64,000 bases of DNA. Source: Emticicia fluvialis. Lineage in GTDB: Bacteria; Bacteroidota; Bacteroidia; Cytophagales; Spirosomataceae. The translations under genes and the position numbers were made by a program. Positions 23,408 through 32,691 of this stretch are shown here, in pieces. The stretch spans positions 1 to 64,000 of the forward strand of contig NZ_JANUSD010000005.1 of the NCBI RefSeq assembly GCF_024793945.1, written 5' to 3'. Each line of letters begins with the position of its first letter. The stretch's first letter is position 1. The notes below the pieces were generated by a model that had not been told where the DNA came from, did no database searches, and was given only the letters and a program-made list of their open reading frames with translations.

Positions 23408-23905
23408 CTAAAACTCCATGGGAACACTAACACTAGTGGTATCCCAGGCGATGGTTAAAACCTTATCATCAGTAGTGATTGTTAGCTTTTCTACCGGTTG
23501 CGACAATGCTTTTACAGGTACTGTTACTTCTACTACGTTCTTGTCTTTGATTTTGTCGTAGCCATAAGCACCCCATTGTTTCAACTCACTATTCAATATG
23601 ATTGTCCACTCTTTTTCTCCTAATTTAGAAAAAAGCGTATATGTTCCTGCTTTTACCGGTTTACCTCCAAATTTTACATTTTTATGAAACGTAATCTCGG
23701 TTGCTTCATCTGCTCCTGTTCTCCATATTGTTCCATATTTCTCAAGACCTCCAAAAATGGTACGTCCTTTTTTTGATGGTTGGCCATAAGTAACTTTTAC
23801 ATTTTTACTTTCTGCCGTAACATGTGGGCTGGCTCTTTTTTCCTGAGCAAAAACTAGAGAGGTGATACTAAACAAAAAAGATAATAAGAATACTGATTTT
23901 TTCAT
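23408..23905 (-). CDS. DUF2911 domain-containing secreted protein
   Basis: The 165-residue protein has a signal peptide (about 20 residues ending VFAQ) followed by a DUF2911 domain filling the rest. Characteristic stretches are 'VTYGQPSKKGRTIFGGL', 'YGTIWRTGADEATEITFHKNV', 'GKPVKAGTYTLFSKLGEKEWTIILN' (VKAGTYTLF, EWTIILN). The family is common in Bacteroidota and has no known function; secretion to the periplasm is predicted. It is a single gene with a terminator behind it. Confidence 0.88.
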   Translation of the reverse strand: MKKSVFLLSFLFSITSLVFAQEKRASPHVTAESKNVKVTYGQPSKKGRTIFGGLEKYGTIWRTGADEATEITFHKNVKFGGKPVKAGTYTLFSKLGEKEWTIILNSELKQWGAYGYDKIKDKNVVEVTVPVKALSQPVEKLTITTDDKVLTIAWDTTSVSVPMEF

Positions 23906-23977
23906 GGTTAATAAAATAGTTATGGTATATGGGTATTAACGAAAAAACACCTGGTTTAGTTTAACAATATTTTGAAA

Positions 23978-24715
23978 TTATTCTTTCGTTTTCTCGGCAA
24001 ATATCTTAGCCATTTCACGCGGATTTGTGGGTGTTGCATTAATTATATCCGACTCCACCAGCCCGTCTCTTAAACGCACAATGCGGTGCGCATATTTGGC
24101 AATGTCTTCTTCGTGGGTTACCATTACAATGGTGTTTCCCTTTGAATAGAGTTGGTCAAACAATTCCATAATTTCGTAAGACGTCTTGGTATCAAGGTTA
24201 CCAGTAGGCTCATCGGCCAGCAATATACTGGGGTCGTTTACAAGCGCCCGGGCAATGGCCACACGCTGGCGCTGCCCACCAGACAACTCATTAGGTTTAT
24301 GGTGCGCGCGGTTCTCAAGACCTACGTTTTTTAACGTCTGCATGGCCTTTTCTGTCCGCTGCGACTTCGTATAGCCAGCATAAATCAGCGGTAGGGCCAC
24401 ATTTTCTAAAGCAGATTGACGAGGCAAAAGGTTGAACGTCTGGAAAACGAAGCCAATCTCTTTGTTTCTGACCTCGGCCAGTTCGTTCTCACTCATGCGG
24501 CTTACATCATGATTATTCAACACATAACGGCCGGCTGTTGGCGAATCGAGACAACCTATAATATTCATCAACGTAGACTTACCGGAGCCTGACGGCCCCA
24601 TAAACGCTACATATTCTCCTCTTTCTACAGAAATGGTAACCGACTTCAGGGCATCGATTATTTCGCTACCCATAATGTAGCGTTTAGAAATATTGGTAGT
24701 CTCAATTATTTTCAT
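23978..24715 (-). CDS. LolD/MacB-type ABC transporter ATP-binding protein
   Basis: From the ATG at 24715 the product has 245 residues. It has Walker A GPSGSGKS, Q-loop 'FVFQTFNLLPRQSALENVALPL', signature LSGGQRQRVAIARAL, Walker B 'ILLADEPTGNLD' and the H-loop 'VMVTHEEDIAKYAHR'. 'GPSGSGKSTLMNIIGCLD' and 'NLLPRQSALENV' are typical of the LolD/MacB/FtsE branch, which works with FtsX/MacB-fold permeases on lipoproteins, peptides or drugs. No permease gene is adjacent. A TTG two codons upstream was passed over for the ATG. Confidence 0.88.
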   Translation of the reverse strand: MKIIETTNISKRYIMGSEIIDALKSVTISVERGEYVAFMGPSGSGKSTLMNIIGCLDSPTAGRYVLNNHDVSRMSENELAEVRNKEIGFVFQTFNLLPRQSALENVALPLIYAGYTKSQRTEKAMQTLKNVGLENRAHHKPNELSGGQRQRVAIARALVNDPSILLADEPTGNLDTKTSYEIMELFDQLYSKGNTIVMVTHEEDIAKYAHRIVRLRDGLVESDIINATPTNPREMAKIFAEKTKE

Positions 24716-24779
24716 TTGCAATTATGAATGAGTGAGTTCGGGCTAATAAGAGGTAGTTTGCAAACCTCCGTTTTCATTT

Positions 24780-24787
24780 CAAATATA
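24780..24787 (-). promoter_or_regulatory. Putative -7 promoter element for the LolD-like gene
   Basis: On the minus strand TATATTTG matches TAnnTTTG about 65 bases before the start, directly after the end of the upstream membrane-TPR gene. Confidence 0.4.
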
Positions 24788-24792
24788 TTCTT

Positions 24793-27342
24793 TCATTCAA
24801 AACCAACCTTGTTTTTTTCCATCAATGCTTTTTGGGCTTGATAGGTGGAAAGAAACGCTTGATAATCGGTAGGACTCAATAAAGCCCGAAGCTTTTCAAG
24901 GCCGTCTATGGCGTAATTCTCCACTCCTATTTTCAAAGATTGCTGTACATACAGCTTCCAAAGTGCCGCATTTTCGTCGTTCAGCTGCAGTGCGTTAAAT
25001 ATAAACAGGTAGGCATCCCCCGGCTTTTTTAGCCTGATATTGTAGAATTCTGTAACCCGGGCTATCACCAGGGGGTTTAGCGGATTAGCAGCAAGCGCCT
25101 TATCAAAATCATTTTTGGTTCTGGCATTTTCCAAAGCTTCCTCGGCCTGGGTTTCCTGATATTCGGCCAGTATTGCCCGGTAGCCCTGCTTTTGCAATAC
25201 CTCTGCCGATGCCCTGTCACCTGCTATTAATAAATGTCTTTCGGCCTTATCAAATATCCCTTGCTGCAAATACCACATACCAGCAACCTGATTGTACAAC
25301 CTCTTTTTGCTTGTTGAGTCATTAGCCAGAATGGTAAGCTGTTTCAAACCCTCCAGTTTATTTTCTCTATAGTAATTCTGCGATGCAATGGCAAACTCAA
25401 GATCTTCATAAAAACTTTGGTTGCCCTCTTTCTGCTGAATCTTTTTTAAAACCCGGGCGGTGTATGGGGCTTGCAAATCTTTGCCGGCAGTACAATTGTA
25501 AATTAAAGCAAACTGGCTTACGTTCAGCACCGAGTCTGTTCTTAATTGTATTGAGCCAGGTGGTGTATTTTTGTTTATTTCATACGCTGTGAGATTTGCA
25601 TGTAGCGCATCGTCTTTACTCTTGCCCGCATCTATGCGATTCTCAGAAGCCTCGCTTTTCTTGTATTTCATTTGAAACGCCAACAGGTTGGCCTCTGCCA
25701 AATCGCAGTCAGTACAATTTTCTCTGGCTAGTGTCAGGTAGTGCTGCGTTGAGTCGGTCACTTTTGTTTTTTCATATAACCATGCCAGGTTGGTCAGCAA
25801 TGGTTGGTTATCCGGAAATCGCCTTACCCCTTCCTGCAAAGTAAAGAGGGCATCAAAAAACATATCTTTCTCTTGCAGAATTTTACTCAACCCTGCGTAT
25901 GCATACGGGCTGGGGTTTTTCTCTAAAGCACTTTTCAGAAATGCCCCGGTATTCTCTTTATCATTCACTGCCATTGCCAGAGAAGCCAATCCGTAGTTCG
26001 ACTGATGATTCAGGATATCAGCATGAAGCGCCTCTTTATAAAATGCCTCGGCATATACGCCATCGTTATCGGTTTTGTAGTAATTGGCAATGGTATTGTA
26101 ATAACCGGCCGTGGCTTGATAATAAATATAAAAGTTTTTTAAAGAGAACAATGTAACCATACCTACGATAGCCCCTAAACGAAAAAGCGAAAGTTCGAGA
26201 AACTGAGGCTTGTAAAGAATACGATGCACAGGTAAGCCTTTTTGCATGGCCTGAATAAAATTAAGAACAACATACAATGCAAAGGCTAAACCCATTACCA
26301 GATGCGCCGCTACAATAAATTTCTGAAAGGCTTCCATTAACGGGTCATTGCCCGAAGCGAACACAAAGGCAATTGTTGCGGTGGTAATTATACCTAAGCC
26401 CAGATACAACCAGGCACCTATGTTTCTAAAATGAAAAGTATCTGACTCTTCTGTTACACATCTGAAACCCCAGATACCTAACAGCAAAGAGCTGACATAT
26501 AACACTATCGGGCTTATGGGTAGAACGTTCCAGTCAATGTATCTGTTACGCTCTAAAAACATCAGTAACACATTAAGCAGGTAAATGCTTGAAACAATCA
26601 GGAATTGGCTCAAAGAACTCTTACCCTTTACGCCAGCGTTGGAAACAACCCACACCAGTGATGCCACAATTTCATGTGATACCAAGAGAATAAACAACAC
26701 ACTTAAAACAATGGCCGACACAAGCCCGTAAGAGGCAACTGCCAACCAAGGATGGTTTATTTTTGAGAAACCAGTTATAAGCACCCCCCCTACAATACTT
26801 AGCAGCAAAAAAGAAGAAAGTCTGGTTAAGAAACCTGCACTTTTATTAAAATTATTGAAATAAAAAGCCACACCTGCAAAGCCGGCAAAGGCAATAAGAA
26901 AAGCCGCCTGATTGGTGAGATTAAAAACGTTTTCAAGATGAAACGTAACCAATATACCTGCCAGCAGCACCATGCCACCTAAAAACCAGTATCTGGGCAT
27001 GGCAGATACCGATGCCAGCAGTAAGTTGAGGCCAATAAGATACAAACCTATAAAGCCGTAAGCCGCCAGGGTATTGGTTTGCATCATAGAAGCAATAAAG
27101 CGTTCTTTTACCAGATACGCATTGCCGTTGATTGTAAACTTCAGCTGGCCGTCAGAGAAACTGTCTGATATTTTTGCGACTTCGTCCAATTCGCTCAGAA
27201 TATCCCAGTGTATTACGTTGTCAATACCATAATAGGTATACCACGCCATTGCCGCTACAGAAAAAAACAATACCACCAAAATCGCCCAAAAGATACTTTT
27301 CTCAGGTTTAGACCAGTTTTGCCAAAAAAACCAATGATACAT
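24793..27342 (-). CDS. Large multipass membrane protein with C-terminal TPR domain
   Basis: I do not recognise a characterised family. The 849-residue product has about 11-12 hydrophobic segments in its first half (residues 15-430), with an exported-looking loop between the first two (about 40-85, 'YGIDNVIHWDILSELDEV'). The second half (430-849) is helical and TPR-like ('YYKTDNDGVYAEAFYKEALH', 'SALEKNPSPYAYAGLSKILQEKDMFFDAL' region, 'AALWKLYVQQSLKIG'). Membrane-plus-TPR proteins of this type often act as scaffolds in envelope biogenesis, but nothing fixes a role here. It is divergent from psd across a 138-base gap. Confidence 0.75.
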   Translation of the reverse strand: MYHWFFWQNWSKPEKSIFWAILVVLFFSVAAMAWYTYYGIDNVIHWDILSELDEVAKISDSFSDGQLKFTINGNAYLVKERFIASMMQTNTLAAYGFIGLYLIGLNLLLASVSAMPRYWFLGGMVLLAGILVTFHLENVFNLTNQAAFLIAFAGFAGVAFYFNNFNKSAGFLTRLSSFLLLSIVGGVLITGFSKINHPWLAVASYGLVSAIVLSVLFILLVSHEIVASLVWVVSNAGVKGKSSLSQFLIVSSIYLLNVLLMFLERNRYIDWNVLPISPIVLYVSSLLLGIWGFRCVTEESDTFHFRNIGAWLYLGLGIITTATIAFVFASGNDPLMEAFQKFIVAAHLVMGLAFALYVVLNFIQAMQKGLPVHRILYKPQFLELSLFRLGAIVGMVTLFSLKNFYIYYQATAGYYNTIANYYKTDNDGVYAEAFYKEALHADILNHQSNYGLASLAMAVNDKENTGAFLKSALEKNPSPYAYAGLSKILQEKDMFFDALFTLQEGVRRFPDNQPLLTNLAWLYEKTKVTDSTQHYLTLARENCTDCDLAEANLLAFQMKYKKSEASENRIDAGKSKDDALHANLTAYEINKNTPPGSIQLRTDSVLNVSQFALIYNCTAGKDLQAPYTARVLKKIQQKEGNQSFYEDLEFAIASQNYYRENKLEGLKQLTILANDSTSKKRLYNQVAGMWYLQQGIFDKAERHLLIAGDRASAEVLQKQGYRAILAEYQETQAEEALENARTKNDFDKALAANPLNPLVIARVTEFYNIRLKKPGDAYLFIFNALQLNDENAALWKLYVQQSLKIGVENYAIDGLEKLRALLSPTDYQAFLSTYQAQKALMEKNKVGFE

Positions 27343-27445
27343 AAATGCTTAATGTTTTCTACCTGAAGGCCTGTTTGTCAACAGGTTATTCACATGTACC
27401 GATAAATATTTGCGCTGTGAAGATAACGCAAAAACATTGTTTGAT

Positions 27446-27453
27446 TATATTTG
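27446..27453 (+). promoter_or_regulatory. Putative -7 promoter element for psd-yraN
   Basis: TATATTTG matches TAnnTTTG, 27 bases before the ATG at 27481. It overlaps an upstream in-frame TTG at 27451 and so argues for the ATG start of psd. No -33 TTTG at the right distance. Confidence 0.5.
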
Positions 27454-27480
27454 CGCATCCAAAAAACCGAGATATTAATC

Positions 27481-28140
27481 ATGACACTGCATAAAGAGGG
27501 AACAGGAACAATTTCTTTAACAATAATTGCTTTCGTAATACTTAACGGATTAGTAAGATACTTTGCTCCTGACAATTCTCTTGTTCATCAAATAGCGCTG
27601 GGTGTAAGTCTGGTGTTCTTTATTATCATTGTTCAGTTTTTCCGTAAGCCTACACGCAATACTACTAAAAACAGCAAGCATATAATTGCCCCTGCCGACG
27701 GCAAAGTGGTTGTGATTGAAGAGGTGGTGGAAACAGAGTATTTTAAGGAGCCTCGCCGACAGGTTTCCATTTTTATGTCACCTATCAACGTGCATATTAA
27801 CTTTAACCCTATTTCGGGCATTGTAACTTATTTCAAGTATCATCCCGGCAAATATCTGTTTGCCTGGCATCCGAAATCAAGTACTGAAAACGAAAGAACT
27901 ACCATTGTAGTAAAACATAGCAACGGTACCGAAGTGCTTTTCAGGCAGATAGCCGGTGCATTGGCGCGCAGGTTGTGCTGGTATGTACAGGAAGGCAAAA
28001 ACGTAGAGCAGGGCACTGAGTTCGGGTTTATTAAGTTTGGTTCAAGAATTGATATTTTTCTGCCTTTAGATGCCAAAATTCTGGTAAATATTGATGACCG
28101 CCCGGTAGGTGGAGAAACCGTTATTGCCGAATTACCTTAA
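27481..28140 (+). CDS. psd: Phosphatidylserine decarboxylase, archaeal-type family
   Basis: Psd converts phosphatidylserine to phosphatidylethanolamine using a pyruvoyl group made by self-cleavage. From the ATG at 27481 the product has 219 residues, the size of the short (archaeal-type) Psd family. It has two N-terminal membrane segments, 'IIAPADGKVVVIEEVVE', 'VSIFMSPINVHINFNPISG' with the catalytic histidines, 'NERTTIVVKH', and the cleavage site GS in 'IKFGSRIDIFLP' near residue 185. YraN is encoded 30 bases downstream, probably on the same transcript. Confidence 0.92.
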   Translation: MTLHKEGTGTISLTIIAFVILNGLVRYFAPDNSLVHQIALGVSLVFFIIIVQFFRKPTRNTTKNSKHIIAPADGKVVVIEEVVETEYFKEPRRQVSIFMSPINVHINFNPISGIVTYFKYHPGKYLFAWHPKSSTENERTTIVVKHSNGTEVLFRQIAGALARRLCWYVQEGKNVEQGTEFGFIKFGSRIDIFLPLDAKILVNIDDRPVGGETVIAELP

Positions 28141-28170
28141 CCTATTCTGTATTCATAACTTCTGCCCAGC

Positions 28171-28521
28171 ATGGCTCAACACAATGATACCGGTAACAAA
28201 GCAGAAGAAATGGCCGCCGGTTTCTTAATAAAAAACGGGTATGAGATACTTGACCGCAACTATGTATTTGGCAAGGGCGAAATAGATATTATTGCAACCA
28301 AAGACAACTGGCTGGTGTTTGTTGAAGTGCGGGCCCGCTCTGAGGTTTTGCATGGGTATCCTGAGCAAACCATTTCAAAGGCCAAAGCAGGGCTCATTAT
28401 AAAAACAGCCGAAAACTACGTTTATCAGAAAAACTGGCGAGGCAAAATACGGTTTGACATCATTGCTATTATTGTCGGGCAGCACTTCGAAATCCGCCAG
28501 TTTGAAGACGTTTTCTTTTAA
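28171..28521 (+). CDS. YraN/UPF0102 family protein
   Basis: The 116-residue protein is a UPF0102 member with a predicted restriction-endonuclease-like fold. It shows 'GNKAEEMAAGFLIKNGYEILDRNY', 'GKGEIDIIATKDNWLVFVEVRAR' (E-x-D...E-V-R in place of the usual E-V-K) and 'RFDIIAII'. Its role is unproven; it is often grouped with Holliday-junction-resolvase-like proteins. It ends in a 4-base overlap with the convergent ruvB gene, an intriguing but possibly accidental pairing with recombination. Confidence 0.88.
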   Translation: MAQHNDTGNKAEEMAAGFLIKNGYEILDRNYVFGKGEIDIIATKDNWLVFVEVRARSEVLHGYPEQTISKAKAGLIIKTAENYVYQKNWRGKIRFDIIAIIVGQHFEIRQFEDVFF

Positions 28522-29543
28522 AACAACTCTCCCATTTTGTATTTAGGCAGAATATTCAGATGCTTATAGGCTTTTTCTGTTGCTTCTCTGCCCCTAGCGG
28601 TGCGTTTCAGGTATCCTTCCTGAATCAGGAAAGGCTCGTAAACTTCTTCAATTGTTTCGGCCTCCTCTCCTACTGCCGTTGCAATGGTTGATAAACCAAC
28701 CGGCCCGCCTTTAAATTTATCTATAATCGTCTGCAAGATTCTGTTATCCATTTCATCCAAACCATCCTGGTCTACATCCAAGGCTGTTAAAGCCATTTCT
28801 GCAATGGCAAGGTTTATTTTGCCATCGCCTTTTACCTGAGCAAAATCACGGGTGCGTCTCAACAAATTATTGGCAATACGCGGGGTTCCCCTGCTTCTGC
28901 GGGCAATCTCAAATGCGCCATCTTCACTGATTGGCGTTTTTAATATATACGACGAACGCTTGATAATCTTACAAAGTAACTGAGAGTCGTAGTATTCCAG
29001 CCTTGAATTGATACCAAACCTGGCGCGGAGTGGCGAGGTGAGCAATCCGGCTCTGGTGGTAGCGCCTATCAAGGTAAACGGATTCAGGCCAATCTGTACG
29101 CTGCGGGCGTTGGGGCCGGTATCAAGCATGATGTCAATGCGGTAATCTTCCATTGCTGAATATAGATACTCTTCCACAATGGGATTCAGCCGGTGGATTT
29201 CATCAATGAAAAGCACATCAAATGGCTCAAGATTGGTCAGCAGGCCAGCCAGGTCGCTTGGTTTGTCAAGCACCGGGCCTGAGGTTATTTTAATATTAGT
29301 ACCCAGCTCATTAGAGATAATGTACGATAACGTGGTTTTACCCAACCCCGGAGGGCCGTGCAACAACACATGGTCGAGCGCTTCTTTTCTTTGTTTGGCA
29401 GCCAGAACAAAGACTTTTAAGTTCTCAAGAATTTTATCCTGCCCTGTAAAATCATCAAACGAAAGAGGCCGCAGCGCTTTTTCTATTTCCTTTTCAACCG
29501 GCGAAAGCCCCTCGCTCTCGCCTTTTATATAATCTTTTCGCAT
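28518..29543 (-). CDS. ruvB: Holliday junction branch migration helicase RuvB
   Basis: RuvB is the AAA+ motor that drives Holliday-junction branch migration with RuvA. The 341-residue product has the N-terminal 'LRPLSFDDFTGQDKILENL', Walker A 'GPPGLGKTTLSYIISNELG', Walker B 'DVLFIDEIHRLNPIVEEYLY', sensor 1 'LIGATTRAGLLTSPLRARFG', and the winged-helix C-terminus 'IQEGYLKRTARGREATEKAY'. Length is as expected. It is transcribed from its own promoter element about 34 bases upstream; ruvA and ruvC are not adjacent. Confidence 0.97.
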   Translation of the reverse strand: MRKDYIKGESEGLSPVEKEIEKALRPLSFDDFTGQDKILENLKVFVLAAKQRKEALDHVLLHGPPGLGKTTLSYIISNELGTNIKITSGPVLDKPSDLAGLLTNLEPFDVLFIDEIHRLNPIVEEYLYSAMEDYRIDIMLDTGPNARSVQIGLNPFTLIGATTRAGLLTSPLRARFGINSRLEYYDSQLLCKIIKRSSYILKTPISEDGAFEIARRSRGTPRIANNLLRRTRDFAQVKGDGKINLAIAEMALTALDVDQDGLDEMDNRILQTIIDKFKGGPVGLSTIATAVGEEAETIEEVYEPFLIQEGYLKRTARGREATEKAYKHLNILPKYKMGELF

Positions 29544-29576
29544 GAAATCTCTGAGAAATGCTCTCTTTTATACAAC

Positions 29577-29584
29577 CAAATATA
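29577..29584 (-). promoter_or_regulatory. Putative -7 promoter element for ruvB
   Basis: On the minus strand TATATTTG matches TAnnTTTG about 34 bases before the ruvB start. The -33 position has no clear TTTG. Confidence 0.45.
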
Positions 29585-29705
29585 CGATATTTCAGGGGGT
29601 TTATAATAGAAACCCTTTGAAAGTATCTGTGAAGTATCTTTTTATAATTACCTGCCCAAAGGTATAAAGAGTGGCCGTAATGAAGAATGTAAATCTTATA
29701 AAATG

Positions 29706-32402
29706 TTATCTGATTAAAAGTATCCCCCCAGATTTAGTTATTTTAGGTCGCTCAGGGAAGTATTCACTTTTATAGCTTACTACAAAGGCATACAGCATTG
29801 GAGCCATTATCTGCCCTTTGTAAGAGCCATCCCATTTATCAAATGGATCTAGAGACTGAAATATAATCTCACCCCAGCGGTTATAAATTTTCAGGTCGTA
29901 ATCTGTGATATATTTATTAGGCGTTTCCAATACATCATTCACACCATCGCCATTGGGTGAAAAGGCCTCCGGAATAAAAAGGCGGGGGTCACATTTGTCT
30001 TCTACAACAATTTTATCGTCTGTGGTGCAGGTGTAAAGTTCTCCGCTTTGAGATGTAAAGTTATTGGTTACAAATGTAGTGTATGTGCTTTGCACATCAA
30101 CGGTTATGGTTGGTGTTGTTTCATTCCTTGGCCTCCATAAATAGGTTGGGTCAACGGTATTTTGGGCTTTGGGGTCTAATAAAAGCGTAGCCCCTTCCCG
30201 AAAACAGGCATAAGCAGAATCTGCCAGATTAATTATTGGTGAGGGCTTAATGTTTATTTCATCTGTTACCGTAAACACATCACATTTCTCTCTTAACGAA
30301 TTACCCAATATAGGTATATTCACCACCTTGCTTATTGCTGTCTCGGCATAAACTTCTACCGTCATTGTAATGGTGTATCGCCCGGGTTTTGTATAAATAT
30401 GAGACACTTGCGTTCCTTTACCTTTTGTACCATCGCCAAAGTCCCAGCTTACTTCATTTTTCATGGGGCTGCAAATGCCTTTGGTTTCAAAAATAGTAGG
30501 TTGGTTCTGGCAGGTTCCTTTATAGGTAGCACTTAAGCCGTCTCCATCCTGCTGTGGCTTGGCATGTACTACGTTCGGAAGCCCCAACTTACTGGTACCT
30601 ACCACATTAGGAGCCGTAGCCTGATTAAAAGAAATATAATTAACTACTGCCACATTGCTTGTTATCAATGCATCGGGTTGTGTTATATAGGCAATTTCTG
30701 TGCTGCCATCTACTGCCATGTAAATAAACCCACCCGTACCTGCATTGGTAGGCCCCATTTGCAAAGCCCCAAAAATATGAGTAGACGACTCTGCTATCTG
30801 TTTTTTCTGCTGGCTTATCTGGGCATCTGAACTTAAATTAAGATTTAACTGATACAAATAAGATTTTACTGTTGAGGATGGAGCTCCTCTGAGGGTATAA
30901 TAAAGTTTTTCGCCATCCTGCGAAAACTCTACACCATATATTTTTGGGGGCGCATTGCCCAACTCAATGGTATGCACAAGTGTTAATACGCCTGTGGTAG
31001 CATTAATGCCATATACTTCTATATAATTTTTGCCGTCTTTTATATATGCTGTAGCCAGCTTACGTCCATTCGGAGATATTTTCATATATCCGCTTTCATC
31101 AGGTATTTTATTAGTAATTGGGGGTTGATTAACCAGATTAGAGCCAGTGGAATCAATTTTCAGTACTTTAAATTGTCCGGTAGTTTTATCCTGCGAATAC
31201 ACAAAGAACACCATGTTCTTTTTATCATCTTCAATACTTTTTGTTACGATTTGTTCTGTTGATGCCAGACTAACAGGAATATCGGTTTCAACAATTGCCC
31301 CCTGCCCACCATTACGGCGCATATCTACAATACTGTAAGACAGCCTGCCTGTGGTTTCGTTCATGGTGTACACATAATAAAGATGATGCGGACACTCATT
31401 GCAATTGCTTTTAGGAACAATTAGAGACGACTGTGTAGATGTATTAGTACCCGGCAATGAAGTAGCTGTAGCCGGTGGTGGCAGCTGAAAAGGTACGGGT
31501 TGGTCGTCTTTGCTGTATATTTTTACGCCATCGGTATACAATACCAGATCTCCTTTGGGGTCAAAAACCATAGCTACACCTTCGGGGGAGTCAATCGGAT
31601 TACTTTGGGTTGACTGAACAGGTATGTAAACAGGGTTGTCCTGGTTTGGGGGTTCAAATAGGTCACCATTATCAGCCAGCGGGTCTCTGGGTACTACCGA
31701 AGTTGGGTTAATACCAAACTCAAGCGTTGCCCCTTTGCCGAAATACCACTTTTCAGCACCCCCTCCACCGGCAGATTGCATACAGAATTTTACATTGATT
31801 TTGGCTGTTCTTGAGCATTGTCCACTTGCATCAAAAACCTCAACAGAATAACAGCCAGATTTGGTAACATCAATGGTTTTGGTTGTCTCACCATTCGGAA
31901 ACCATAAATACTTAACACCCGGGGGTTCAGGCGAGCCTTTTTCTAAAACGTTATATGGGTTTAAGGTTATGGTTTTACCATCACAAATGGTAGAGTCTTT
32001 ACTGATTTGGCCTTTAAATGTGGGTTGAGTGGGTGGCTGGCTGATGGTAATCGTGCGGGTTACAGGTGCTTGTTGTACCCCTCCTTTTGTTCGGGTAAGA
32101 GTTACCGTATAGGTACCTGCTTGGTCATAAAGATGATTCGGATTACGCAAGTCAGACGTTTTGCCGTCACCAAAATCCCAAAGCCAGGCAGTAGAAAGCG
32201 GGTCTTCATCAAAAAAAATAGTGGGTTCGTTACAGTCAGCGGTTGTAGGGGTTCCTCCTGGCCCGGTAGAAGAAGCAGGCATACTTTTACATAGCTTCCC
32301 CCCTACGTAAAACGGATTCTGACCAAAGGCGATAGTTGATATACATGCTAATGTGGCTGTCAAAAAATAAATCCTTAGATTAGTACCTGTACCTGCCCAC
32401 AT
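29706..32402 (-). CDS. PKD-domain surface protein with CHU_C (gliding/T9SS) C-terminal domain
   Basis: This 898-residue protein starts with a signal peptide ('LRIYFLTATLACISTIAFGQ'). It holds a PKD domain (about 55-120; 'WLWDFGDGKTSDLRNPNH', 'AGTYTVTLTRT'), a second Ig-like segment, a large middle region that may form a WD-like/beta-propeller fold (about 210-620), a second PKD domain ('VSWDFGDGTKGKGTQVSH'), and a C-terminal CHU_C domain (about 812-898: 'FIPEAFSPNGDGVNDVLE', 'YNRWGEIIFQS', 'WDGSYKGQ'). CHU_C domains mark gliding/type IX secretion cargo in Bacteroidota. It is divergent from a PorP/SprF-like gene, the usual pairing for such cargo. Confidence 0.9.
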   Translation of the reverse strand: MWAGTGTNLRIYFLTATLACISTIAFGQNPFYVGGKLCKSMPASSTGPGGTPTTADCNEPTIFFDEDPLSTAWLWDFGDGKTSDLRNPNHLYDQAGTYTVTLTRTKGGVQQAPVTRTITISQPPTQPTFKGQISKDSTICDGKTITLNPYNVLEKGSPEPPGVKYLWFPNGETTKTIDVTKSGCYSVEVFDASGQCSRTAKINVKFCMQSAGGGGAEKWYFGKGATLEFGINPTSVVPRDPLADNGDLFEPPNQDNPVYIPVQSTQSNPIDSPEGVAMVFDPKGDLVLYTDGVKIYSKDDQPVPFQLPPPATATSLPGTNTSTQSSLIVPKSNCNECPHHLYYVYTMNETTGRLSYSIVDMRRNGGQGAIVETDIPVSLASTEQIVTKSIEDDKKNMVFFVYSQDKTTGQFKVLKIDSTGSNLVNQPPITNKIPDESGYMKISPNGRKLATAYIKDGKNYIEVYGINATTGVLTLVHTIELGNAPPKIYGVEFSQDGEKLYYTLRGAPSSTVKSYLYQLNLNLSSDAQISQQKKQIAESSTHIFGALQMGPTNAGTGGFIYMAVDGSTEIAYITQPDALITSNVAVVNYISFNQATAPNVVGTSKLGLPNVVHAKPQQDGDGLSATYKGTCQNQPTIFETKGICSPMKNEVSWDFGDGTKGKGTQVSHIYTKPGRYTITMTVEVYAETAISKVVNIPILGNSLREKCDVFTVTDEINIKPSPIINLADSAYACFREGATLLLDPKAQNTVDPTYLWRPRNETTPTITVDVQSTYTTFVTNNFTSQSGELYTCTTDDKIVVEDKCDPRLFIPEAFSPNGDGVNDVLETPNKYITDYDLKIYNRWGEIIFQSLDPFDKWDGSYKGQIMAPMLYAFVVSYKSEYFPERPKITKSGGILLIR

Positions 32403-32515
32403 AATTCATTATACATTTTGTAAGTACTGATTAAAACAGAAAGTTACGGTTTAATTCCAGAATTTTAACGATAGCCAACCCGTATTTATTTGATACCCTC
32501 AATAAAGATTAATAG

Positions 32516-32549
32516 CAAAATTGAGTTTTTTTTTGTTCTTTACACCAAA
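32516..32549 (-). promoter_or_regulatory. Possible promoter of the PKD/CHU_C gene
   Basis: On the minus strand TTTG (32546-32549), a 22-base spacer and CAATTTTG (32516-32523, one mismatch to TAnnTTTG). The leader would be about 105 bases. It lies in the 289-base divergent gap to the PorP-like gene, which holds nothing else recognisable. Confidence 0.35.
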
Positions 32550-32691
32550 CAATAGGGCATGCTCGTTACTTTATATATTAATATTAAAAAATTAGTAATT
32601 TCGCCCTGTACCCTTTTCGTAAAAACCGGGATTTTGCTGTAGTATGGATTTTTGCTTGGAAATACACCATTATCTCCTAACGGAACAGGCT

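Noticed and set aside
28518..28521. Four-base overlap of yraN and ruvB as evidence of a functional link
   Set aside because: The genes are convergent, so the overlap does not imply co-expression; compact genomes produce such overlaps by chance.
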